Positions 25,433 through 33,603 of a DNA stretch of 64,000 nucleotides are shown here, piece after piece. The stretch's first letter is position 1. Every line of letters starts with the position of its first letter. The translations under genes and the position numbers were made by a program. The notes beneath the pieces were generated by a model, which saw only the letters and a list, made by a program, of their open reading frames with translations, had not been told where the DNA came from and did no database searches. This stretch comes from Pedobacter chitinilyticus (GTDB taxonomy: Bacteria > Bacteroidota > Bacteroidia > Sphingobacteriales > Sphingobacteriaceae), in the NCBI RefSeq assembly GCF_003313385.1, contig NZ_QMHN01000007.1, forward strand, positions 153,646 to 217,645, read 5' to 3'.

Positions 25433-28400
25433 TTAAAAGTTGCAACGTAATGACAGGTTGTAAGTTCTAGAATTAGGGTAACCTCCCAAGTCTACTCCAA
25501 ACAATGCGGGGTTATCGCCATAGCTATTGATCTCAGGATCGTAACCCGAATAGTTGGTAAATGTAAGCAGGTTATTAACGCCTACAGATACCCTCATGGC
25601 CGATATGGTTTTTGATTTTAGCGGAAGGTTATAGCCCAAGGTAATATTTTTAACCCTCACAAAACTTCCATCCTCAATAAATCTTCTAGAGAAAAAGATG
25701 GTCCTAAAAAATTGGCGCATTACTTTTGGCCCCGTAGCATTGCTATTGTCTTGCCCAGCCGCCCAAGCACCATCTGCCATTTCTTGGGTGATGTTTTTAT
25801 TACTTCCCAAATTAGCATTAAAACGGGTGTTCATATTGATGATGTCGTTTCCTTGCGACCCATTGATAAACACGCTTAAATCAAATCGTTTGTATTTAAA
25901 ATTATTGGTAAAACCGAAGGTATAGTCAGGATTTACATCTCCGATAAAAGTTCTATCGCCTTGCGTAATTGCCGTTGGATCATTATCCAAATTTTTATAC
26001 TTGATTTCGCCAATGGTCCTCAAGATAATTGAATTACCTTGATTGGTATACATGGGGTCGTTCCTTACTTCAGCTTCATTATCATAATAACCATCCTCTA
26101 CATAACCATACAACGCACCAATAGGCTTGCCCACGGTTTGGATAAATGGCGCATCGCCAGTAGAAATGTTACGGGCATATTGTTCTGTAACGTCAGCACT
26201 AAGGCTTAAAATTTTGTTGCGGTTAAAGGCAATGTTAAAATTTGATTTCCATTCAAAATCCTTGCTTTTCATCACCGTACCACCAAGTGTTACCTCCAAA
26301 CCTTTATTTTGAATAGATCCTGAATTCACCAATTTGGTTTCAAAGCCTGTAGACGATGGAATGATCAAGTTCTGCAACAAATCGTCCGTAATTTTCTTGT
26401 ACACCTCTACCTGCAAATTCAAACGGTTATTGAACATGGCCACATCAAGTCCCAAGTTATAGGCACTGGTGGTTTCCCATTTCAGTTTTTCATTGGCGGG
26501 GCCAGAGAATAAATCGTTGGCCAAACCTGTTTGAACAGCACCACCAAACACGTAGTTATACACACTTAATTTTGAAAGAGAGGCATAAGAACCAATCCCT
26601 TGGTTACCCGTTTGTCCGTAACTGAAACGCAACTTCAAATCGTTCACAAACTTTAGTCCCTTCATAAACTCCTCGCTCGAAACTTTCCAAGCCACTGCTG
26701 CCGATGGAAAACCTGCCCATTTATTGTCTTTACCAAACTTGCTGGAACCGTCCTGACGGTAAGACACCGTCAATAGATAGCGGTCATCAAAACTATAGTT
26801 GGCCCTTCCCAAAAATGAAATCAGGGTCGATTGGTATCTTGAAGTAATTACTGGCATCACTACTTCACCTGCCGCTAAATTTTCGTTCTGCAAAGCATCG
26901 TTAGGAAAAGTTTTGGCTTCAGCTCTTTTACTCTGTCCGTTAGTACGCTCATAAGTTCCCGCAGCCATCACATTTAAGTTATGCTTATTAATGGCTTTAT
27001 TATAAGTCAAAATACTTTCGGCCACGCCACTGTTCCAAATGTTATCCGCTTTTAAGCCCCAGCCTTTCATCGAAAAGCCTTCGTAAACCGTTCGAGGATA
27101 ATATTGGTCTCTGTTGCTACTAGAATAGTTGAAACCTACATTTTGTCTGAACTTAAAATCTTTCAGGAAAGTAGCTTCCAAATAATTAGATGAAAAGATA
27201 TTTAGGCCTTTTACGGTATTCAAGATATCATTTACATAAATATAAGGATTGGTGATAAAAGCATCGCCAACGCCATCATAAGCAATGGGGTCGGAAATAG
27301 TGGAAGGAAAAGTTAAAGCCGACCTGATAACCCCCGCACTTGCCGCATCCGATTTATCCGTCCCTGTTTTAACCCCATTGGTTCGGGTACTTGCAATGGA
27401 AGTACTGGTTCCCACTTTAAAGGTTTTGCTGATATTTCTATTCAAATTTAAACCCAAGCCCAATCGATTGTATTTAGAATTGAGCACGGTTCCTTCCTGG
27501 TCTAAATAGTTAAAGGTCACACTATGCGTTCCTGCATCGGTTCCACCAGAAATGTTTAACGAATATTTTTGATACAGGCCATTTCTAAAGATGCGGTCTT
27601 GCCAATTGTTGGTATCGCCTACATAATCTTGTGGCCCTTTCGAATAATAAGTGTTTCCTGGATTCGCTGGGTCGGGCACATTAGTTCCTGGAAATGGGAT
27701 GGTATAATTAGTGCCCGTATATTTGTTTGAGTTTAAATAAGCCAAATTTTGATAAGCGGCATACTCTGAGGCATTCAACACATCAATTTTCTTTGATACT
27801 GATGCGATACCTGCGTTAAAATTAGCTTCCACCTTATCTTTTCCGCTTTTACCTTTTCTAGTCGTAATCAGCACTACCCCATTGGCTCCCCTTGAACCGT
27901 AAATAGCGGTAGCAGACGCATCCTTTAAAATATCTATGCTCTCGATATCATCTGGATTAAGAAAAGACATTGCATTAAGCGTTTGCTTTTCATCTTCTCC
28001 CAGCGACATTGGCGTAGCCCCACTACTGGAATTGTTAAAAGGTACGCCATCTATCACATACAAAGGTTCTGTACCACCCAAAAAGGAGTTTGATCCACGC
28101 ACTCTAATGCTTAATCCAGCGCCAGGAGCACCGTCATTTTGGGTGACGTTTACCCCTGCAACTTTGCCTTGCATGGCCTGCAACACATTGGTAGGCACGT
28201 CTCTGGTTAAATCTTCTCGGTCAATTCGAGCAACTGACCCTGTTAAATCCGATTTTTTGACGGTACCGTATCCAATAATCACCACATCAGATAGCGTGGT
28301 ACTGGCGGATTGAAGGCTCACATTGAAATTGGTTTTGTTTCCAATGGCAACCTCTTGTTGCACTTTACCTAAATAGGAAAAGGTAATGATTTGAGCAGTT

Positions 28401-28606
28401 GATGGAGCATTAATGAAGAAACTACCATTTTCATTAGTAGTGGTAGAGATTTTAGCACCTTTTATGCCTACTGAAACTCCCCCAAGAGGAAGCCCATTTT
28501 CGTCCATTACCTTTCCAGACAGTTTTTTGTCCTGCGCAAACGCTTCGGCAACAAACAACACACATACAAAGAATGCTAATAAATAGGTGGTTAGTTGATT
28601 ACGCAT
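25433..28606 (-). CDS. SusC/RagA-family TonB-dependent outer membrane transporter
   Basis: A 1057-residue TonB-linked importer. A signal peptide ends near AFAQ (residue 25), a carboxypeptidase-like regulatory domain spans about 28-108, the plug starts at about 115 (VVIIGYGTVKKSDLTGSV) and includes IRGSNSFLGG-like and YVIDGVPF motifs, and a large beta-barrel ends in a C-terminal Phe. It imports oligosaccharides with energy from TonB-ExbBD. It is the first gene of the mannan operon and has a -7 box upstream. Confidence 0.96.
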   Translation of the reverse strand: MRNQLTTYLLAFFVCVLFVAEAFAQDKKLSGKVMDENGLPLGGVSVGIKGAKISTTTNENGSFFINAPSTAQIITFSYLGKVQQEVAIGNKTNFNVSLQSASTTLSDVVIIGYGTVKKSDLTGSVARIDREDLTRDVPTNVLQAMQGKVAGVNVTQNDGAPGAGLSIRVRGSNSFLGGTEPLYVIDGVPFNNSSSGATPMSLGEDEKQTLNAMSFLNPDDIESIDILKDASATAIYGSRGANGVVLITTRKGKSGKDKVEANFNAGIASVSKKIDVLNASEYAAYQNLAYLNSNKYTGTNYTIPFPGTNVPDPANPGNTYYSKGPQDYVGDTNNWQDRIFRNGLYQKYSLNISGGTDAGTHSVTFNYLDQEGTVLNSKYNRLGLGLNLNRNISKTFKVGTSTSIASTRTNGVKTGTDKSDAASAGVIRSALTFPSTISDPIAYDGVGDAFITNPYIYVNDILNTVKGLNIFSSNYLEATFLKDFKFRQNVGFNYSSSNRDQYYPRTVYEGFSMKGWGLKADNIWNSGVAESILTYNKAINKHNLNVMAAGTYERTNGQSKRAEAKTFPNDALQNENLAAGEVVMPVITSRYQSTLISFLGRANYSFDDRYLLTVSYRQDGSSKFGKDNKWAGFPSAAVAWKVSSEEFMKGLKFVNDLKLRFSYGQTGNQGIGSYASLSKLSVYNYVFGGAVQTGLANDLFSGPANEKLKWETTSAYNLGLDVAMFNNRLNLQVEVYKKITDDLLQNLIIPSSTGFETKLVNSGSIQNKGLEVTLGGTVMKSKDFEWKSNFNIAFNRNKILSLSADVTEQYARNISTGDAPFIQTVGKPIGALYGYVEDGYYDNEAEVRNDPMYTNQGNSIILRTIGEIKYKNLDNDPTAITQGDRTFIGDVNPDYTFGFTNNFKYKRFDLSVFINGSQGNDIINMNTRFNANLGSNKNITQEMADGAWAAGQDNSNATGPKVMRQFFRTIFFSRRFIEDGSFVRVKNITLGYNLPLKSKTISAMRVSVGVNNLLTFTNYSGYDPEINSYGDNPALFGVDLGGYPNSRTYNLSLRCNF

Positions 28607-28628
28607 AAATAGTCATATTTGGTTAATT

Positions 28629-28636
28629 CAAAAGTA
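28629..28636 (-). promoter_or_regulatory. Probable -7 promoter box of mannan operon
   Basis: TACTTTTG on the minus strand matches TAnnTTTG exactly, 22 bp upstream of the susC ATG. The -33 position (TATT) is a poor match, as expected for a promoter needing an activator. The 228-bp AT-rich region shared with the divergent AraC gene is the likely control region. Confidence 0.5.
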
Positions 28637-28834
28637 GCGCCCTTCATAGCCTATTAATAATACTTTATTATCCATTTATAGTATTTTTATCTCTAAAGAT
28701 TGTTTTAAAACAAAAAAATATGGTTTATTGTACTGCAATACAAATCATTAAACATAAATATATTATTATATCTATTACAATCGTTAATGATATTATTTTA
28801 TCCTTTTGATTTGTCTTTATTTATCTTTTAACAT

Positions 28835-29698
28835 ATGATAAAGGAAATTACCCCACTCACCACAGGTGATTGCTTTACCATTTTTGAGCGTAAGAAAAAG
28901 GATTTCGACTTTCCTTTACATTACCACGAGGAAATGGAACTCAATTTTATTTCAAATGCCAATGGCGCCCGCCGCGTGGTTGGCGACCATATAGAGGAAA
29001 TTGGCGATATTGAACTGGTGCTGATTGGCTCGAACCTTCCGCATGTATGGGAAACCTATAAACTAGGCGGACAGGAAATACACGAGGTGACCATTCAATT
29101 TCACAAAGACTTACTTGATGAAAAATTTTTGCGTAGAAACCAGTTACGTGTTATTAGGGAGATGTTTGAAAAAGCAAAATGCGGTATCCTATTTTCCAGC
29201 GACACTGCAAAAGCCATTGGTCCCCGACTCATAAAACTTAACAAGCAACATGGTTTTGATTCGGTGCTTGAACTGATGTCCATTTTGCACGACCTGTCTA
29301 CCTCCAGAAATATGCGTACGCTTTCCGACTCTACTTTTAGCCAAGCTGAATTTTCGTATTCTAGCCGTAGGGTAGAAAAGGTGATGGAATACATCAACCA
29401 CAATTTCGACAAGCAGGTATCTCTTTCCGAAGTGGCTAAAATAGCCAACATGACCGAGGTTTCCTTTAGCCGATTTTTTAAGAACAGAACAGGGGCGAGC
29501 TTTATCGACAGCCTAATTGAAATACGTTTGGGGCACGCTTCTCGTAAACTAATCGACACCTCGGAAACCATTTCGGAAGTTGCCTACAACTGTGGCTTCA
29601 ACAACATTTCTAACTTTAACCGTATTTTTAAAAAGAAGAAAGGCTGCACCCCTACCGAGTTTAGAGACAATCTTTCTGGTCATCGTATTTTTGTTTAA
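28835..29698 (+). CDS. AraC-family transcriptional regulator
   Basis: A 287-residue regulator. The N-terminal cupin-like sugar-sensing domain (about 1-150) carries FPLHYHEEMELNFI, and the C-terminal double helix-turn-helix (about 185-285) carries LSEVAKIANMTEVSFSRFFK and ISEVAYNCGFNNISNFNRIFKKKKGCTP. It is divergent from susC across an AT-rich intergenic region and 5 bp upstream of the esterase gene. It probably activates the mannan locus in response to a mannoside; the ligand is inferred. Many Bacteroidota polysaccharide loci use hybrid two-component or SusR regulators instead, so an AraC regulator is less common. Confidence 0.93.
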   Translation: MIKEITPLTTGDCFTIFERKKKDFDFPLHYHEEMELNFISNANGARRVVGDHIEEIGDIELVLIGSNLPHVWETYKLGGQEIHEVTIQFHKDLLDEKFLRRNQLRVIREMFEKAKCGILFSSDTAKAIGPRLIKLNKQHGFDSVLELMSILHDLSTSRNMRTLSDSTFSQAEFSYSSRRVEKVMEYINHNFDKQVSLSEVAKIANMTEVSFSRFFKNRTGASFIDSLIEIRLGHASRKLIDTSETISEVAYNCGFNNISNFNRIFKKKKGCTPTEFRDNLSGHRIFV

Positions 29699-29703
29699 TT
29701 TTT

Positions 29704-30771
29704 ATGAAATATAGAATCGCATTACTTTTCGTAGCATTTTTCCATATCCAAGCTTGGGCCACCAAAACCACTTTCTACCCAGCCAACCACCAAAATATCC
29801 AGTACATCGGCCGAGGAGATTTCTCTAATCCCTTACAACCAAAATTTTGGGCATCTGGCGCTTACGTACTTATTAACTTTAGCGGCAGTTCATTTACCGC
29901 GCACCTCAATGATGAAATGTTGTGGGGAAATATCTTAAACTACCTGGAGGTGAAAATCGACAACCAACCCGCTTTTCGCATACGTTTATCTGGCGAGGAA
30001 AACAAGCTGTTGTTGGCTAAAAACCTACCCAAGGGCAAACACACCATCTTAATCTGTAAAAATTCTGAATCGGAAAATGGCTACATTTCATTCACAGGTT
30101 TTGATTGCGAGAAGCTATTGCCTCCACCAGCTCCTCAAAAAAGGAAAATGGAGTTTATTGGCGATTCTATTACCTGTGGCGCAGGAAGCGATGAAAGTGA
30201 AATTAAATGCGAAGCAAAAGGTTCTTCGTGGCACGACCAACACAATGCCTATTTTGCTTACGGTCCCAGTACTGCCAGAAATCTGAATGCTCAGTGGCAC
30301 CTTACTTCTGTATCAGGTATTGGGTTGATGCATAGTTGTTGTGGCAAAAAAATCATCATGCCACCAGTGTACGGTAAAATTAATCCTGCCAGAGACAGCC
30401 TCGTTTGGGACTTTTCCAAATACCAGCCCGATGTGGTGACCATCTGCTTAGGGCAAAACGACGGCATCCAGGATTCAACTCAATTCACCAGCGCTTATGT
30501 CAACTTCATGAAAAAATTACGTGGTTATTATCCCAAAGCAAAGTTAGTGATGCTGACCAGTCCAATGGCTAGCCCGCAACTTAAAGCTGCTTTGGCAAAG
30601 TATATCAGTGCCGTAAAAACTACGCTTAACCAGAGTGGAGAGAATAATATTGCCAGCTACTTTTTCGAAATCAGGGCAAATGGTGGTTGCGGAAAACATC
30701 CCTCTTTAGCAGAACATCAGCAAATTGCGAATGAACTAAGCGCTTTCCTTAAAAAAGAAATGGATTGGTAA
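29704..30771 (+). CDS. CE2-type SGNH acetylesterase
   Basis: A 355-residue exported esterase. A signal peptide (about 1-19) is followed by an N-terminal jelly-roll domain (about 30-135) and an SGNH hydrolase domain. The nucleophile Ser155 is in FIGDSITCG, the oxyanion block has CLGQNDG, and His332 is in KHPSLAEH. This domain order is that of carbohydrate esterase family 2, which removes acetyl groups from xylan or glucomannan. Next to a mannanase locus it most likely deacetylates glucomannan or galactomannan. It follows the AraC gene by 5 bp. Confidence 0.85.
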   Translation: MKYRIALLFVAFFHIQAWATKTTFYPANHQNIQYIGRGDFSNPLQPKFWASGAYVLINFSGSSFTAHLNDEMLWGNILNYLEVKIDNQPAFRIRLSGEENKLLLAKNLPKGKHTILICKNSESENGYISFTGFDCEKLLPPPAPQKRKMEFIGDSITCGAGSDESEIKCEAKGSSWHDQHNAYFAYGPSTARNLNAQWHLTSVSGIGLMHSCCGKKIIMPPVYGKINPARDSLVWDFSKYQPDVVTICLGQNDGIQDSTQFTSAYVNFMKKLRGYYPKAKLVMLTSPMASPQLKAALAKYISAVKTTLNQSGENNIASYFFEIRANGGCGKHPSLAEHQQIANELSAFLKKEMDW

Positions 30772-31172
30772 TCGACGTGAGTTTGAAATAGGCATTTTGC
30801 AATTTTTCATTATCTCCAGCCCTAGCAATCCCTCTTCGTTCTACTAAAATCGCCTTGGCCTGTTCGGCAAATACAAATTGGCCTGACTACTAACTTTAAC
30901 AGAACAGGGCGCAGCCGTGGATTTTTTTGCATACTTTTTTCATCTACAGGAAAAAAGTTTGTCCGCGAAGCGACAGAACCATAAATAGCAGCAGAAAACT
31001 GATATTTTGAGTCGAAGTGCTGATTGTATAAGTAGAACCTCAGCTCGGTCAAAACAGCCCGTAGAACTGATGCTGAAATAAATTCAGCATGACGAACCGA
31101 CCATCTGAAATCTTCCTGACCTATAGCGAGGCGAAAAGCTACGCAGTACTACAGGCTTAAAATGACAAAAGA
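30772..31172. other. Gene-less stretch with repeat fragments
   Basis: I see no credible gene here. It holds fragments that look like dispersed intergenic repeats, including the palindrome ATGCTGAA (31070-31077) and TTCAGCAT (31083-31090) followed by GACG. An open minus-strand frame at 30822-31052 has no start signal or recognisable protein character and is best seen as chance. Confidence 0.6.
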
Positions 31173-32354
31173 TTATCGAATAGATCTTCCTACCTGTTGT
31201 ACAAAACTGTGGAAGTTCACTTTCTTTTGTCTATCGCCCAAACGTACAATAATTACTTTATTTTGTGGGTTAACATATACCGACTGATGGAACATGCCCT
31301 GAGCTTTATAATCGTACACCTTTTTAGCATAAAAATATCTGCCGTCAGGATTTCTTTCCACTGGATAATCCAATCCTTCTTTCCCCAAAGAGCTTACCGC
31401 ACTTACCGAATCCTTGAAGAACTTAAAGTCCCTAGTAGCCCAAAATTGGTTCTTATAACGTAGTTTAGTCAACGAATCTGGGTTGGTAGTTACCTCCACC
31501 CATTTTTTGGAAACAATCTGCTTGCCTTCCCAGTTACCACCATTTAAATAAAGTCTGCCAATTTTAGCAAAATCAAGCGCAGTCGCATTTAAACAGCAAA
31601 AAGCTTTAATGTTTCCTTCATCATCCATACTCCAAAGCGCATTACTTTCTGCTCCTAAGGGCTGCCATAAACGCTCTTGCATTTGCGCTTGAACACTTTT
31701 TCCAACAGCCTTCTCTAAAATAAAGGCCAGCACCTGCGTATTGATACTTTGGTATTCGAAAACCTTACCAGGCTCATGCTTCATCTTCAACTTGCCCACC
31801 ATCTTTTTCAAATTCGCTCCGTAATAGCTACGCACAATTTTCGAAAACGGGTTAAAAGATCTTTCCGAAAAATCAAATCCGCTGCGCATATCTAGCACAT
31901 GCTGTAAGGTTAAACGGTTAAAACGTTCATCGTTTTTGGCCAATTCTGGCAAATATTTAATCACCAATTCACTAGTCGACTTAATTTCGCCCTTATCAAT
32001 GGCAATGCCCACCAAAGTGCCCACAAATGATTTAGCTACCGAAAAGCTAGGCTGTTTAGTCGTTAAAGCTTTATCTCCAGAAAGATATTGATAAATGATA
32101 CTGTCGTTTTTAATTACCAAAAAAACATTGGTTTTGGTAAGCTTTAAAGAAGTGTCCAAATGCAGTTTTAATTTTTCATAAGCCTTATTGGGATAATTGT
32201 GCTTAAAGTAAAATGGCGTAGCCGATTTTTGGATGGTCACGTTTTCGAACTTGGCACTATCACCCAAATCAGGAATTAAATACTTAACAGACCTTAAAGG
32301 CACACATGCCACAAGAAAAAGTAAAATGGCAACTAAAGAAAAGGTAATTCTCAT
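31173..32354 (-). CDS. Serine hydrolase, class C beta-lactamase-like lipoprotein
   Basis: A 393-residue protein of the serine beta-lactamase/penicillin-binding fold (COG1680 type). The lipobox LFLVAC puts the lipid anchor at Cys17. The nucleophile motif SVAK is at 105-108 and the second motif YQS at 201-203; a late GMFHQ-like strand may replace the KTG box. Such enzymes hydrolyse amides or esters in the periplasm, and most are not drug-resistance enzymes. It is divergent from the repeat-containing ORF at 32388. Confidence 0.88.
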   Translation of the reverse strand: MRITFSLVAILLFLVACVPLRSVKYLIPDLGDSAKFENVTIQKSATPFYFKHNYPNKAYEKLKLHLDTSLKLTKTNVFLVIKNDSIIYQYLSGDKALTTKQPSFSVAKSFVGTLVGIAIDKGEIKSTSELVIKYLPELAKNDERFNRLTLQHVLDMRSGFDFSERSFNPFSKIVRSYYGANLKKMVGKLKMKHEPGKVFEYQSINTQVLAFILEKAVGKSVQAQMQERLWQPLGAESNALWSMDDEGNIKAFCCLNATALDFAKIGRLYLNGGNWEGKQIVSKKWVEVTTNPDSLTKLRYKNQFWATRDFKFFKDSVSAVSSLGKEGLDYPVERNPDGRYFYAKKVYDYKAQGMFHQSVYVNPQNKVIIVRLGDRQKKVNFHSFVQQVGRSIR

Positions 32355-32387
32355 TGCTGCTAAAATACATATCTAAAAAATAAAACC

Positions 32388-32711
32388 ATGCAGGAATTAA
32401 GGAAATTAAAATGGGTAGGAGAAAGATTTAATGATAGCTTAATGCTCAAAAAGATCTGTGGGATAGAATTTTGTACCTCGAAGGAGAAATTTGCACCTCA
32501 AAGGACCAATGGTTCTCCTTGGAGGACCAATGTTGCACCTTTTAGAAGCAATAATGTACCTCAGAGGAGCAATGTTTCTCCTCGGAGGACCAATGTTGCA
32601 CCTTTTATAAGAAATGATTCACCTCGGAGGAGCAATGTTTCTCTTCGGAAGACCAATATTGCTCCTTTTCTAAGCAATGACGCACCTTGGAAGACCAATG
32701 TTGAATCTTAA
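32388..32711 (+). CDS. Low-confidence ORF made of 7-residue repeats
   Basis: A 107-codon frame from an ATG 33 bp upstream-divergent of the serine hydrolase gene. After about 35 residues it is ten perfect-length heptads of the form (V/D)(A/S)P-x-(R)(T/S)N. The DNA repeat explains the peptide repeat. The CCT and AAT codons hardly vary even at third bases, other positions vary without respect for the amino acid, and one further unit upstream is out of frame, so selection seems to act on DNA and not protein. No signal peptide or known family. It may be non-coding. Confidence 0.35.
   Translation: MQELRKLKWVGERFNDSLMLKKICGIEFCTSKEKFAPQRTNGSPWRTNVAPFRSNNVPQRSNVSPRRTNVAPFIRNDSPRRSNVSLRKTNIAPFLSNDAPWKTNVES
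32473..32702 (+). repeat. 21-bp tandem repeat, eleven units
   Basis: Ten 21-bp units (32493-32702) of pattern like TCTCCTCGGAGGACCAATGTT follow one 20-bp degenerate unit (32473-32492). Units alternate in a 63-bp higher-order period: a unit with CCTTTTAGA, then two units with CCTCGGAGGA. The core TCCTCGGAGGA is palindromic. Unit-to-unit differences are scattered substitutions; lengths are constant except for the one-base deletion in the first. Confidence 0.9.
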
Positions 32712-32737
32712 TAAACAAACCCAAACCTCCCAAAAAC

Positions 32738-32768
32738 AAAAAATCCCACGGAAATAACCGCAGGATTT
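32738..32768 (-). terminator. Terminator of gene at 32791-33453
   Basis: On the minus strand AATCCTGCGG pairs with CCGTGGGATT over TTATTT and is followed by a T-run. A nearly identical hairpin lies after lpdA at 33521-33552. Confidence 0.85.
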
Positions 32769-32790
32769 CTATATCATAAGCATTTAAAGC

Positions 32791-33453
32791 CTACTTTTTA
32801 GTAATCCGTAAATCAGCAAAATCACCTCCAGAACCCTCACCTACCCATAAACCTATTTTACCATCCTTACGGTCATTTAGCTTAAGTACACTTAAACAAG
32901 GTTTACTGCTATGGTTTACATACACCTCTATCTTGGGATAGTTCACTACAATCTTAACATGAAACCAATCGTTCGGGTCGGGTGCTAAAGGTATTTCCTT
33001 TTCGTATTTTCCATTTTGTTCCTCCCTTAACCTTTTCCATGGAAAATCAGGATGGGAAATGTATTGAACAGCGTGAATGCGACGAACCGAATCAGACGAC
33101 TTGAAATTAAACGGACGGAAGTAAACGGCATCAAGTGTTTTCTCATCCTTTCCATGAAAAGCAATGCCTGTAAAACTCCTTTGTAGCACATCCTTCCCCT
33201 TAATATCTAATTCAATGATCCCATTGCCAAAACTCACCCCTTCCAACCAAGCCACACCATCTCCAGTAGTTTCAGAAAAACGAACCGCACTTCCATTTTT
33301 ATCTTCAACCGAGGTGAGCGTACGACCAAACACTTGGAGCTTTCCTTTTTTATTTAAATCGTTAAGGTTGTATTTAACCTGCTTATCTTGTCCAAATACA
33401 TTTGTTATAAAAACTAAAGCAATAATAGCTGGCAAAAAGTTGTGTATTTTCAT
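32791..33453 (-). CDS. Exported concanavalin-like (DUF1080-type) protein
   Basis: A 220-residue protein with a signal peptide (about 1-21, ending NVFGQ). The mature domain has the beta-jelly-roll pattern of the DUF1080/laminin-G-like family often labelled 3-keto-disaccharide hydrolase: FGNGIIELDIKGKD, FTGIAFHGKDEKTLDAVYFRP, DWFHVKIVVNYPKIEVYVNH and GKIGLWVGEGSGGDFADLRI. The substrate is unknown and hydrolase activity is not certain from sequence. It has its own terminator and lies downstream of lpdA. Confidence 0.75.
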   Translation of the reverse strand: MKIHNFLPAIIALVFITNVFGQDKQVKYNLNDLNKKGKLQVFGRTLTSVEDKNGSAVRFSETTGDGVAWLEGVSFGNGIIELDIKGKDVLQRSFTGIAFHGKDEKTLDAVYFRPFNFKSSDSVRRIHAVQYISHPDFPWKRLREEQNGKYEKEIPLAPDPNDWFHVKIVVNYPKIEVYVNHSSKPCLSVLKLNDRKDGKIGLWVGEGSGGDFADLRITKK

Positions 33454-33520
33454 TTTAAATCTATTGATAAAAAGTTTGACTGAAATTTAAGCAATTTCTA
33501 AGTGATGAAGTCTATAAAAC

Positions 33521-33552
33521 AAAAAAATCCCACGGTAACAACCGCAGGATTT
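33521..33552 (-). terminator. Terminator of lpdA
   Basis: AATCCTGCGG and CCGTGGGATT pair over a short loop, with a T-run on the minus strand. It lies about 50 bp past the lpdA stop. Confidence 0.85.
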
Positions 33553-33603
33553 ATATGATGTTCAGTCATCGTCAGCTAACCACTGACCACTAGCTACTAA
33601 CCA

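Noticed and set aside
30822..31052. Minus-strand frame of 76 codons
   Set aside because: It falls in repeat-like intergenic DNA, has no start context and no recognisable domain.
31173..32354. Beta-lactamase resistance gene
   Set aside because: It has the serine hydrolase fold but belongs to the broad COG1680 group as a lipoprotein; drug hydrolysis cannot be claimed.
32473..32702. CRISPR array or origin iterons
   Set aside because: Repeats are directly adjacent without unique spacers, and no cas, dnaA or rep gene or AT-rich unwinding region is nearby.
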